64,000 nucleotides of DNA from Mammaliicoccus sp. Dog046 (GTDB lineage Bacteria > Bacillota > Bacilli > Staphylococcales > Staphylococcaceae), in the NCBI RefSeq assembly GCF_034039665.1, contig NZ_CP120131.1:2348499-2412498 (forward strand), written 5' to 3'. Below are positions 53,100 through 64,000 of this stretch, one piece after another. The notes beneath the pieces are model-generated. The model saw only the letters and a list, made by a program, of their open reading frames with translations, ran no database searches and was not told the origin of the DNA. Made by a program: the position numbers and the translations under genes. Position 1 is the stretch's first letter. The number at the start of each line of letters is the position of its first letter.

Positions 53100-53561
53100 T
53101 TAACTATAATGTATGACGGCAAGTATACGTTTCAATATATTTGCTCGAATAATATCTCTATATGGTATATCTATTTGTAAAGTATCTCGATGAATGGTTT
53201 GCAAAATCATTTTCTTTTCTCTATCCGTAATTAAATCATTGTTGAACAAACCATCAACGATTCTAAATGCATTTGCTTGAGATATTTGATCACCCGTTAA
53301 ATCGATTAGATGTCTAATAAAAGCTGATTGACTATTTGTTTCGACTTTGGAAATACGGATATAACCTCCACCGCCTCTTTTACTTTCAATAGCATATCCA
53401 TGTTCATTAGTAAATCGTGTCTTAATAACATAGTTTAACTGAGAAGGTACGCAGTCAAACTTTTCTGCTATGTGGGCACGTTTAATTTCAACGACATCAC
53501 CTTGAGCTTCATCTAATAATTGTTTCAAATATTGCTCAATGATATCCGACATATTGTGCAT
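53100..53561 (-). CDS. ctsR: CtsR, repressor of clp stress genes
   Basis: A 153-residue DNA-binding repressor with a winged HTH (residues 20-65: [17 protein letters not shown] and the glycine-rich wing KRGGGGYIR) and a C-terminal dimer/McsB-contact domain ending [14 protein letters not shown]. It starts MHNMSD, as in S. aureus, with AGAGGTG just upstream. It represses its own operon through the operator at 53576. Confidence 0.96.
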   Translation of the reverse strand: MHNMSDIIEQYLKQLLDEAQGDVVEIKRAHIAEKFDCVPSQLNYVIKTRFTNEHGYAIESKRGGGGYIRISKVETNSQSAFIRHLIDLTGDQISQANAFRIVDGLFNNDLITDREKKMILQTIHRDTLQIDIPYRDIIRANILKRILAVIHYS

Positions 53562-53575
53562 TCATCATCACCTCT

Positions 53576-53592
53576 TTTGACCTTCTTTGACT
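53576..53592 (-). promoter_or_regulatory. CtsR operator
   Basis: The minus strand reads AGTCAAAGAAGGTCAAA, two direct GTCAAA heptamer-type repeats with three bases between, matching the known CtsR consensus (R)GTCAAANAN(R)GTCAAA. It lies between the -10 box and the ribosome site of ctsR. Confidence 0.85.
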
Positions 53593-53594
53593 AT

Positions 53595-53623
53595 ATTATA
53601 TGTTCTGTACTTTATTATTTCAA
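53595..53623 (-). promoter_or_regulatory. Sigma-A promoter of the ctsR operon
   Basis: On the minus strand TTGAAA and TATAAT are exactly 17 bases apart, and the CtsR operator directly follows the -10 box. Both boxes match consensus closely. Confidence 0.75.
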
Positions 53624-53735
53624 TTAATTTGTTTCTATAAAAATTTCAAAATATGTATACCGCTTTCAAATGAAATAAGTTATGATATATGATAGGTTAT
53701 TAAAGTGAGATTAATTTGGGAGAGGTGTGTCTAGT

Positions 53736-54956
53736 ATGCATTATATTATCGGGATTATTGGTATCTTATTGTTCCTGTTTTTGGCTTGGATAGTGAGTTC
53801 AGATAAAATGCGCGTAAGATGGCAGTACATAGGTTTAATGATTGTTATTCAATTTATATTTGCTTTCTTATTATTAAAAACAACAGGTGGTTTAACAATC
53901 ATCGGTGGTATTTCAAGCGGTTTTAGTTATATTATCGCTAAAGCAATGGAAGGTATTAACTTTGTATTTGCTGGTATGGCAAATATTGATCCAAAATCGG
54001 ATAAACCGGTTTCTGTTTATTTCCTTAATGTATTAATGCCAATCGTATTTGTTTCAGCTTTAATTGGTATCTTACAATATATAAAAGTTTTACCGCTTAT
54101 CATTAAATATTTAGGTCTAGTTATCTCAAAAATTAACGGTATGGGAAAATTAGAGTCATATAACGCAGTTGCTTCTGCGATTCTAGGTCAATCTGAAGTG
54201 TTTATCTCAATTAAGAAACAACTTCCATTAATTCCTAAACATCGTATGTATACTTTAACAGCATCTGCAATGTCTACTATTTCAGCATCTATTATTGGTG
54301 CATACTTTACTATGGTTGAACCGAGATATGTTGTTACGGCAATTGTATTAAACTTATTTGGCGGATTCATCATGGCATCCATCATTAATCCTTATACTGT
54401 AGATCCTAAAGAAGATGACATTATGATTCAAGAATCTGAAGAAAAACAGTCATTTTTCCAAATGCTTGGAGAATATATTTTAGATGGATTTAAAGTAGCT
54501 GTTATTGTTGCAGCAATGTTAATTGGTTATGTTGCTTTAATCGGTCTTCTAAATGGTGTAACAACAAGTATTATTACTTTTGCATCTGGCGGATCAGTTT
54601 CATGGGACTTCCAAACATTGATTGGATTTATCTTTGCACCATTTGCATTCTTCACAGGTATTCCTTGGTCAGATGCTGTTCAATCAGGTAGTATCATGGC
54701 AACTAAAGTACTTTCAAATGAATTCGTTGCAATGGGTATCTTACCAGACGCTAACATTTCTGAAAGAGCTACAGGTATCATTTCTGTATTCTTAGTTTCA
54801 TTCGCAAACTTCGGATCAATTGGTATCATTGCAGGTGCAGTTAAATCATTAAACGATAAACAAGGCGATAATGTTGCAAGATTTGGTCTAAAATTATTAT
54901 ACGGTGCTACACTCGTATCATTCTTATCTGCAACAATTGCTGGATTCTTCTTATAA
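53736..54956 (+). CDS. nupC: NupC-family nucleoside transporter (CNT)
   Basis: A 406-residue concentrative nucleoside permease with about nine to ten membrane helices. Family motifs are GISSGFSYIIAKAMEG, GQSEVFISIKKQL and SFANFGSIGIIAG near the C-terminus. The ATG at 53736 follows AGAGGTGTG; the GTG three codons earlier is inside that site. Substrates (pyrimidine or purine nucleosides) are not determined. It is convergent with pdxT. Confidence 0.93.
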   Translation: MHYIIGIIGILLFLFLAWIVSSDKMRVRWQYIGLMIVIQFIFAFLLLKTTGGLTIIGGISSGFSYIIAKAMEGINFVFAGMANIDPKSDKPVSVYFLNVLMPIVFVSALIGILQYIKVLPLIIKYLGLVISKINGMGKLESYNAVASAILGQSEVFISIKKQLPLIPKHRMYTLTASAMSTISASIIGAYFTMVEPRYVVTAIVLNLFGGFIMASIINPYTVDPKEDDIMIQESEEKQSFFQMLGEYILDGFKVAVIVAAMLIGYVALIGLLNGVTTSIITFASGGSVSWDFQTLIGFIFAPFAFFTGIPWSDAVQSGSIMATKVLSNEFVAMGILPDANISERATGIISVFLVSFANFGSIGIIAGAVKSLNDKQGDNVARFGLKLLYGATLVSFLSATIAGFFL

Positions 54957-54960
54957 ACAA

Positions 54961-55006
54961 AACAGGCACGAGTAAAGAATTTAAATTCTTTACTCGTGCC
55001 TTATTT
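54961..55006. terminator. Bidirectional terminator of nupC and pdxT
   Basis: GGCACGAGTAAAGAATTT pairs perfectly with AAATTCTTTACTCGTGCC, an 18-bp palindrome (54965-55000) with A-rich and T-rich flanks, between the two convergent genes. Confidence 0.9.
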
Positions 55007-55582
55007 TTATATTTGTTTTACGCGATGTTTTTCTACTATCTCTTCAATAAAATAATTCATTATTTTATAATCATCAGTTAATTCTGGATGGAATGAAATA
55101 CCCAAGTATTGGTTCTGTCTTACCGCTACAATTTTATCTTCAACAGTAGATAACACTTCCACATTATCTCCCACTGACTGAATATGTGGCGCTCTGATGA
55201 ATACTGCATTCACTTGTTCTTCAATACCACTCACATCCAAATATTGTTCAAAACTATCCACTTGTCTACCGAATGAATTTCTTTCAACGACAACATTTAA
55301 TTTATTTAAATGGCTTTCTTGATCGACTACATCTGTTGCTAGTAGAATCAATCCTGCACATGTACCATACATTGGTATGTCGCTTTCTCTCAACACTTCC
55401 GTAAAACCATATAAGTCCATCAATCGACGCATCGTTGTTGATTCTCCACCAGGTAATACAAGTCCATCTATCGTTTCTAATTCATCTACACGCTTTATAG
55501 AGACACCTTCATGACCAGATTGTTCAATATGCTTAATATGTTCTCTAACTGCACCTTGTAATCCTAAGACGCCTATTCTCAT
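55007..55582 (-). CDS. pdxT: Pyridoxal 5'-phosphate synthase glutaminase subunit
   Basis: Class I glutamine amidotransferase of 191 residues that feeds ammonia to PdxS. The catalytic Cys is in [11 protein letters not shown] (about 74-84) and the triad His/Glu in ISFHPELT near 166. GGESTT near 43 completes the oxyanion loop. The ATG at 55582 lies one base after the pdxS stop, so it is translated together with it. Confidence 0.96.
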   Translation of the reverse strand: MRIGVLGLQGAVREHIKHIEQSGHEGVSIKRVDELETIDGLVLPGGESTTMRRLMDLYGFTEVLRESDIPMYGTCAGLILLATDVVDQESHLNKLNVVVERNSFGRQVDSFEQYLDVSGIEEQVNAVFIRAPHIQSVGDNVEVLSTVEDKIVAVRQNQYLGISFHPELTDDYKIMNYFIEEIVEKHRVKQI

Positions 55583-55583
55583 A

Positions 55584-56471
55584 TTACCATCCACGCTCTT
55601 GCATACGTTCTTCTAATGATAATTGATTAATGTCTAAACCTTTCATCGCTGGTCCTAGTTCTTTTGAAAGTTCAGCAATCAATTTATAATCTTGATAATG
55701 CGTCGTAGCTTGAACAATCGCTTTAGCAAATTTTTCTGGTGCTTCAGATTTAAAGATACCTGATCCAACGAATACGCCATCTGCACCTAATTCCATCATT
55801 AATGCTGCATCAGCTGGTGTAGCTACACCGCCTGCTGCGAAGTTTACGACTGGTAATCTGCCTAAGTCTTTAATTTCTTTTAATATTTCATAAGGTGCAC
55901 CTATATTTTTAGCTTCGGTCATTATTTCATCATCACTCATAACAACTAATTTACGTACCTCAGCATTCACTTGTCTCATATGACGTACAGCTTCAACGAT
56001 ATTACCTGTACCAGGTTCCCCTTTCGTACGAAGCATTGCTGCACCTTCACCAATTCTACGCGCAGCTTCACCTAAATTACGACAACCACATACAAATGGT
56101 ACTGTGAAGTCATCTTTTTTTAAATGATATTCTTCATCTGCAGGTGTTAACACTTCAGATTCATCTATATAGTCAACGCCCATAGATTCTAATACACGCG
56201 CTTCTGTAATATGACCTATTCTACCTTTAGCCATGACAGGAATTGATACAGCTTTCATTACTTCTTCAACAATTCTAGGGTCTGCCATTCTTGCAACGCC
56301 ACCTGCTGCTCTAATATCTGAAGGTACACGTTCTAACGCCATAACAGCTACAGCTCCAGCTTCTTCAGCTAACTTTGCTTGTTCTGCGTTAACGACATCC
56401 ATGATGACGCCACCTTTTTGCATTTCTGCCATACCTCTTTTAACTTTATCTGATCCAGTAATTTTAGACAT
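55584..56471 (-). CDS. pdxS: Pyridoxal 5'-phosphate synthase lyase subunit
   Basis: A 295-residue TIM-barrel enzyme that makes PLP from ribose 5-phosphate, glyceraldehyde 3-phosphate and PdxT-derived ammonia. Active-site Lys residues lie in [10 protein letters not shown] (about 81) and in the [12 protein letters not shown] loop (about 149). GGAGG precedes the ATG. It is divergent from pdxR, the regulator. Confidence 0.97.
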   Translation of the reverse strand: MSKITGSDKVKRGMAEMQKGGVIMDVVNAEQAKLAEEAGAVAVMALERVPSDIRAAGGVARMADPRIVEEVMKAVSIPVMAKGRIGHITEARVLESMGVDYIDESEVLTPADEEYHLKKDDFTVPFVCGCRNLGEAARRIGEGAAMLRTKGEPGTGNIVEAVRHMRQVNAEVRKLVVMSDDEIMTEAKNIGAPYEILKEIKDLGRLPVVNFAAGGVATPADAALMMELGADGVFVGSGIFKSEAPEKFAKAIVQATTHYQDYKLIAELSKELGPAMKGLDINQLSLEERMQERGW

Positions 56472-56537
56472 TTTAAATATTTCCTCCTTTTAAATCGCTT
56501 ATTAGTAGGTTATACTAAATTCTGAACTGGTAAAAGA

Positions 56538-56568
56538 GTCAGATTTATTAAAAAAATAGTGGTCAGAT
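56538..56568. promoter_or_regulatory. Candidate PdxR operator, GTCAGAT direct repeats
   Basis: GTCAGAT occurs twice in the same orientation (56538-56544 and 56562-56568), 24 bases apart, in the divergent pdxS-pdxR gap. MocR/PdxR regulators typically bind direct repeats in such a gap. Binding is inferred. Confidence 0.45.
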
Positions 56569-56582
56569 AAGGGAGATTAATC

Positions 56583-57971
56583 ATGGAAATGCTTATGTTC
56601 AATATTAATAGAGATATTAGCACGCCAATTTACTTACAACTTTATGAGAATATCAAACAAAATATCATTAATAATACGATGCAACATAACGAAAAGCTAC
56701 CCTCAAAAAGACAGCTCAGTCATTACTTGTCTGTCAGCCAAACGACTATTGAACATGCTTATCAACTGCTTTGCGATGAAGGTTATATATTAAGTAGAAG
56801 TCGTTCTGGCTTCTACATCAACGATATTGTTAATCTGCCTGTAACGTATAAAACACAATTACCAACAGAGTCAGATGAGAATGAATCATTATATCAGTAC
56901 CGTTTTAAACTAGGAGCTATTGATAAATCTCACTTTCCGAATGACCTTTTCCGAAAATATGCGAAAGAATCTTTCGACGATCATCAAATTTGTTTATTAG
57001 ACAGCGGTCATAAACAAGGTGACTATAATCTTAGAAAAGAAATCCGAAATTATATTTTTCACAGTCGAGGTGTAAATTGCTTACCCCAACAAATTATTAT
57101 TGGTTCATCTACGGAACAACTATTATCTATACTGACAGATATATTATCTGATGCTAAATACATGATTGAAGACCCTATTTATAAACAAGTCAGAAATTTA
57201 CTCAAAAGAAAACACGTTCCATTCGAATTTATCCCAGTTAATTCAAATGGTATAGACATAGAACAAATCATACGTACTGACTTCGATGTCGTCTATATAA
57301 CTCCGAGTCATCAATTCCCTACAGGTGTCATTATGGATTTAAAACGAAGAACACAATTAATAAAATGGGCTTCCGAAAAAAATAGCCGCTATATTATTGA
57401 GGATGATTATGATTCCGAATTTAGATATAGTGGAAGACCTATTCCTGCCCTACAAAGTTTAGACAATACTGGACGAGTAATTTATGTCAGTACATTTTCA
57501 AAATCAATTTCCCCTTCTATTCGTGTCGCATATGCTGTATTACCACAAGAGCTACTCTCTATTTATCGCAAGAAAACAAATATAGAAGGAGGCACTGTAC
57601 CAAGACATACACAATATACTTTAGGACGATTTATGAGTGATGGACACTTCGAAAGACATCTTAACCGAATGAGGAAGATATATAGAAATAAAAGAGACAT
57701 CATCATTCGTGAACTCAAAAAATATCCTGATATCTTTTCAATATCCGGTGAGCTAACAGGAATGCATTTTATCTTAACAGTAACAAATGGGCTTTCTTTA
57801 GAAGATTGTGTTCATCGTGTCGAACAAATGAATATTGATATTAAACCACTTGCTCACTACCGATTTAAACAAAATGATCATATCCCTCAGTTTGTACTAG
57901 GATTTGGTGGTATTCCCGACGAAGATTTAGAAAATCATATTCATGCACTTATACAATGTTTCACAAAATAA
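56583..57971 (+). CDS. pdxR: PdxR, MocR-type (GntR/aminotransferase) regulator
   Basis: A 462-residue fusion of an N-terminal GntR winged HTH (residues 10-75, PSKRQLSHYLSVSQTTIEHA) and a fold-type I aminotransferase-like domain. The domain keeps EDDYDSEFRY (near 278) and a PLP-Lys in STFSKSISPS. PLP is the likely effector. It is divergent from pdxST, the arrangement of PdxR in other Gram-positives. The ATG follows GGGAG. Confidence 0.93.
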   Translation: MEMLMFNINRDISTPIYLQLYENIKQNIINNTMQHNEKLPSKRQLSHYLSVSQTTIEHAYQLLCDEGYILSRSRSGFYINDIVNLPVTYKTQLPTESDENESLYQYRFKLGAIDKSHFPNDLFRKYAKESFDDHQICLLDSGHKQGDYNLRKEIRNYIFHSRGVNCLPQQIIIGSSTEQLLSILTDILSDAKYMIEDPIYKQVRNLLKRKHVPFEFIPVNSNGIDIEQIIRTDFDVVYITPSHQFPTGVIMDLKRRTQLIKWASEKNSRYIIEDDYDSEFRYSGRPIPALQSLDNTGRVIYVSTFSKSISPSIRVAYAVLPQELLSIYRKKTNIEGGTVPRHTQYTLGRFMSDGHFERHLNRMRKIYRNKRDIIIRELKKYPDIFSISGELTGMHFILTVTNGLSLEDCVHRVEQMNIDIKPLAHYRFKQNDHIPQFVLGFGGIPDEDLENHIHALIQCFTK

Positions 57972-58014
57972 AAGCGTTAAATTTCTATGTACATAGAAAT
58001 TTAACGCTTTTTAT
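57971..58014. terminator. Bidirectional terminator between pdxR and the FUSC gene
   Basis: A perfect 40-base palindrome: AAAGCGTTAAATTTCTATGT (57971-57990) and its exact complement (57991-58010), followed by T's. It ends pdxR on plus and the FUSC-type gene on minus. Confidence 0.88.
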
Positions 58015-59904
58015 TTATACAATACGCCCGCGGCTAATATTTTGTAATTTCATTAACTCTGTTCGAATACTCGCAATTCCTTTTATCTGTGGCAAGTCTA
58101 CGATTTCATAACTAATATTAAATTCTACTTCTTTACATATATTTTCATATGTTGTTAAATATAGCCCTATTGATTGATCTGGCAATGCACTTATATTTCC
58201 ATCTTGATAGGCACGCTCTATTGTAAATGCCAATTGTTCTACGGTAAATATTATAGGATATACATATTCAATTTGCTTCACATTATTATCCGTTTCATGT
58301 AAAGCAGCTTGATACATTGCCTTTGTATTCATAATTTCCGTTTGCATTTTTCTTATTAATTTTGAATGAATCACACTTTGATGATATTTATTAGTTGAGA
58401 ACAAAGTATGTAATAAATTAGCCTGTATTCTCAATGTATTATTGATTGTTTTTGGTAATTTTTTAGATGCTTGCTTTCTATTAATGACTAATACTCCAAT
58501 TAATCCAATGAGAGATCCAATTATAACATCAGTAATTCTTGGAAAAACAAGATGTGTATCAAAATGGTGTGTTATTGCTGCCGACATTAATAACACATTA
58601 GGTGTAATAAACATAACCGCAATCGTATAGTTAAATGCGATTAATAACTCAGCAGTTCCCATTAATATCGCCATTAAAATAACTATTTCCCATGTATTTG
58701 GTTCAAAATACAATATAATTACAGCTACTAACATACCAACAATTGTTCCAAAAGTTCTTTGCAATGCTCGTTGTATCGTTGATTGTGATGTTGAACCTAA
58801 CAACACTGAACAACATGACATTGGAATCCAATATGCACGTTCAAAACCAATACCAAAAGCAATAATAACCGAAGCAAATAAAATAATACCGTACTGCATT
58901 GAAGACATTAACACCATTGAATTCTTTGAAAGATTGTCTTTTATAATAGTTGAATACATTGGTTTTCTATAATTGATTTGTTTATTCAATTTAACATCAG
59001 TATCATCCAATAATGCTACTGTTGTATTTACTAATTCAGTTAATTCATCAATGTGCTCATCTTTTTTATTAATGCTTATTTGCTGAAAAGATGCCTTTTC
59101 TCTTCCTTCAATTCTTTCACTTATATATTTAATTCCGTCTATAATTTCGATTGGAATGGATTCATTACCTCTTGATGACAGTTCTAAACAACTTGACCAT
59201 ATTGCTTCAGCATTACTCTTTAATTGTAATAACTTGTGATAATCTTTATTTTTATTCCAAAATGCATTTGCAGTCGTTAAAGTTGTTGTAGCACTATGTA
59301 TAGCATTTAAAGTCTCGCCTCGTGCATCATCAAAGTTTTTACCAGAAAAATGTTCCATTAAATATGTTAGTTTTTTATAAATATTTAATACACTTTCCTT
59401 TTCTGGCTTTTTATGATTAAACACTGCATCTATAATTACTGCAAGTGTACTAATAACACCACCACATAAGATAAGTAAACCACGATTCCAAACTTCTTCT
59501 GGCATAATTGGCATAATAGATGCAATGCTATATGTTAACACAAAAAATAATGAAGATGGCCCAGGAATTTGAAAGGCTTTTAAAACGAAGTGTGCAATCA
59601 TACCAATCAATCCTAATACTAATGCATATAAGAATGGCACTGTAATAGTAAGCGTACCTAACATTAGAGATAAACTTAGCATCAAGGTTACAACAATTAC
59701 TTTTCGTATTCTTGAAGGATACGAACCATTTATAACATATATATTACTAAATGAACCTAATACAGCAGTTAATCCAAGATCAAATCTACCAAATACAAAA
59801 CTTGTCATCAAAATTACGAATACAATACACGCTTGCATTATAGCTTTTTTTATAGCTAAGTTACTCTTGTTTAATTTAAATAACATATCAAAATATTTCC
59901 ACAT
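58015..59904 (-). CDS. FUSC-family membrane protein (aromatic-acid-exporter-like)
   Basis: A 629-residue inner-membrane protein. About six N-terminal helices (residues 20-165) are followed by a soluble coiled central domain (about 165-320), a second set of helices (330-480, with SCCSVLLGSTSQSTIQRALQ) and a C-terminal soluble domain. This is the two-half FUSC layout of YccS and aromatic acid exporters. The ATG at 59904 follows AAAGGAT; the longer frame starts earlier. Substrate unknown. It stands just after the rrn operon terminator. Confidence 0.83.
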   Translation of the reverse strand: MWKYFDMLFKLNKSNLAIKKAIMQACIVFVILMTSFVFGRFDLGLTAVLGSFSNIYVINGSYPSRIRKVIVVTLMLSLSLMLGTLTITVPFLYALVLGLIGMIAHFVLKAFQIPGPSSLFFVLTYSIASIMPIMPEEVWNRGLLILCGGVISTLAVIIDAVFNHKKPEKESVLNIYKKLTYLMEHFSGKNFDDARGETLNAIHSATTTLTTANAFWNKNKDYHKLLQLKSNAEAIWSSCLELSSRGNESIPIEIIDGIKYISERIEGREKASFQQISINKKDEHIDELTELVNTTVALLDDTDVKLNKQINYRKPMYSTIIKDNLSKNSMVLMSSMQYGIILFASVIIAFGIGFERAYWIPMSCCSVLLGSTSQSTIQRALQRTFGTIVGMLVAVIILYFEPNTWEIVILMAILMGTAELLIAFNYTIAVMFITPNVLLMSAAITHHFDTHLVFPRITDVIIGSLIGLIGVLVINRKQASKKLPKTINNTLRIQANLLHTLFSTNKYHQSVIHSKLIRKMQTEIMNTKAMYQAALHETDNNVKQIEYVYPIIFTVEQLAFTIERAYQDGNISALPDQSIGLYLTTYENICKEVEFNISYEIVDLPQIKGIASIRTELMKLQNISRGRIV

Positions 59905-59942
59905 ATATTTGCATCCTTTCCAATCCAATCTAAATAATAAAC

Positions 59943-59967
59943 AAAAAAAAGAGACCTAACAGGTCTC
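59943..59967 (-). terminator. Terminator of the rRNA operon
   Basis: GAGACCT (59951-59957) pairs with AGGTCTC (59961-59967) around AAC; on minus it is followed by eight T's. It ends the rrn transcript after 5S. Confidence 0.8.
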
Positions 59968-60001
59968 GAGTGCGGCTCATCGCATCCATTTTAAAAATAT
60001 T

Positions 60002-60117
60002 TGCCCGGCAACGTCCTACTCTCGCGGAACGTAAGTCCAACTACCATCGGCGCTAAAGAGCTTAACTTCTGTGTTCGGCATGGGAACAGGTGTGACCTCT
60101 TTGCCATCATCACCAGA
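60002..60117 (-). rRNA. rrf: 5S ribosomal RNA
   Basis: About 116 nt on the minus strand, TCTGGTGATGATGGCAAAGA at the 5' end and GTTGCCGGGCA at the 3' end, with the conserved CCGAACACAGAAGTTAAGC block. The spacing to 23S (about 87 bases) is typical for staphylococci. Confidence 0.95.
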
Positions 60118-60204
60118 CAAATAGTAAAAATATTAAGAATGATATTACACATTCAAAACTAGATAGTAAGCAGATTTTACGGCATAAACCGAGTTAAAAA
60201 TTTT

Positions 60205-63129
<2,925 letters not shown>

Positions 63130-63301
63130 TAATATTTCCTTATACATCACTGTTTAAGAAAATAAATGTTATTAATCTGTGATGTCGTCTAAAAAGACGA
63201 CGCGCGATTATTAAGCTTGAATTTCGTTAGAAATTCACTCGGTTTTTTGCTTGGTAAAATCTATTTGCTTACTTATCTAGTTTTCAATGTGCAATTAAAA
63301 A
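63130..63301 (-). other. 23S-tRNA intergenic spacer
   Basis: About 170 bases of AT-rich spacer containing two small hairpins (TCGTCT/AGACGA near 63,184-63,201 and AATTTC/GAAATT near 63,220-63,236), probably processing structures. No gene is seen. Confidence 0.7.

Positions 63302-64000
<699 letters not shown>

Noticed and set aside
59905-60001. Integration site for a mobile element next to the rrn operon or tRNA-Ile
   Set aside because: No integrase, no duplicated tRNA end and no composition break; neighbours are core genes.

Overview
The window is low-GC Firmicutes chromosome and almost certainly Staphylococcaceae. The order hemQ / ung / pdxK / nagB / folE2 / tadA / paired deoxynucleoside kinases / ilvE / kbl / tuf-fusA-rpsG-rpsL / rpoC-rpoB / rplL-rplJ-rplA-rplK-nusG-secE-rpmG / sigH / cysS-cysE-gltX / radA / clpC-mcsB-mcsA-ctsR / nupC / pdxT-pdxS-pdxR / rrn is the one I know from Staphylococcus. 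Protein lengths and motifs agree with Staphylococcus aureus counterparts, but the sequences are clearly diverged and there are local differences: three tandem M20 amidohydrolases, an amino-sugar PTS cluster, and 52-bp repeat arrays. A non-aureus staphylococcus or a Mammaliicoccus/Macrococcus-like genus fits; I cannot name the species.

Layout. 1-10.5 kb: haem synthesis (hemQ), uracil repair (ung), pyridoxal kinase (pdxK), an amino-sugar unit (nagB-nanE-PTS EIICB with a divergent RpiR regulator), then yojF-bshB2 (bacillithiol) and folE2. Two arrays of the same 52-bp hairpin repeat lie between convergent genes, at about 0.96-1.47 kb (10 units) and 10.35-10.49 kb (3 units). 10.5-22.5 kb: flavin reductase, two HAD phosphatases, tadA, the two deoxynucleoside kinases, ilvE, a threonine-to-glycine pair (tdh-like plus kbl), and three M20 hydrolases. 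A folded, uncharacterised element sits in another convergent gap at about 14.1-14.2 kb.

22.5-39.8 kb is the translation/transcription block, all on the minus strand: tuf, fusA, rpsG, rpsL, an L7Ae-like protein, rpoC, rpoB, a methyltransferase, rplL, rplJ, rplA, rplK, nusG, secE, rpmG, sigH. Several intercistronic hairpins, an L10-type leader and candidate L1 sites are visible. 39.9-53.6 kb continues on the minus strand with RNA processing (rae1, rlmB, mrnC), aminoacyl-tRNA synthesis (cysS, gltX) with a cysteine T-box before cysE, isoprenoid genes ispD/ispF, a PIN-domain membrane protein, radA, and the stress operon ctsR-mcsA-mcsB-clpC with a visible CtsR operator and promoter. 53.7-59.9 kb: nucleoside transporter nupC, PLP synthase pdxST with divergent pdxR, and a FUSC-type membrane protein. 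59.9-64 kb: an rRNA operon read right to left (16S 3' part, tRNA-Ile, 23S, 5S, terminator).

Most of the window is conserved core genome and I see no mobile element, phage, defence island or CRISPR. The least-explained signals are the 52-bp palindromic arrays, the folded element at 14.1 kb, the paired GTGGGAGG leader motifs around rplK, and the palindromes between the PTS gene and its RpiR regulator. Many gene starts below were moved inward from the longest open frame because a Shine-Dalgarno sequence sits just before a later start codon.
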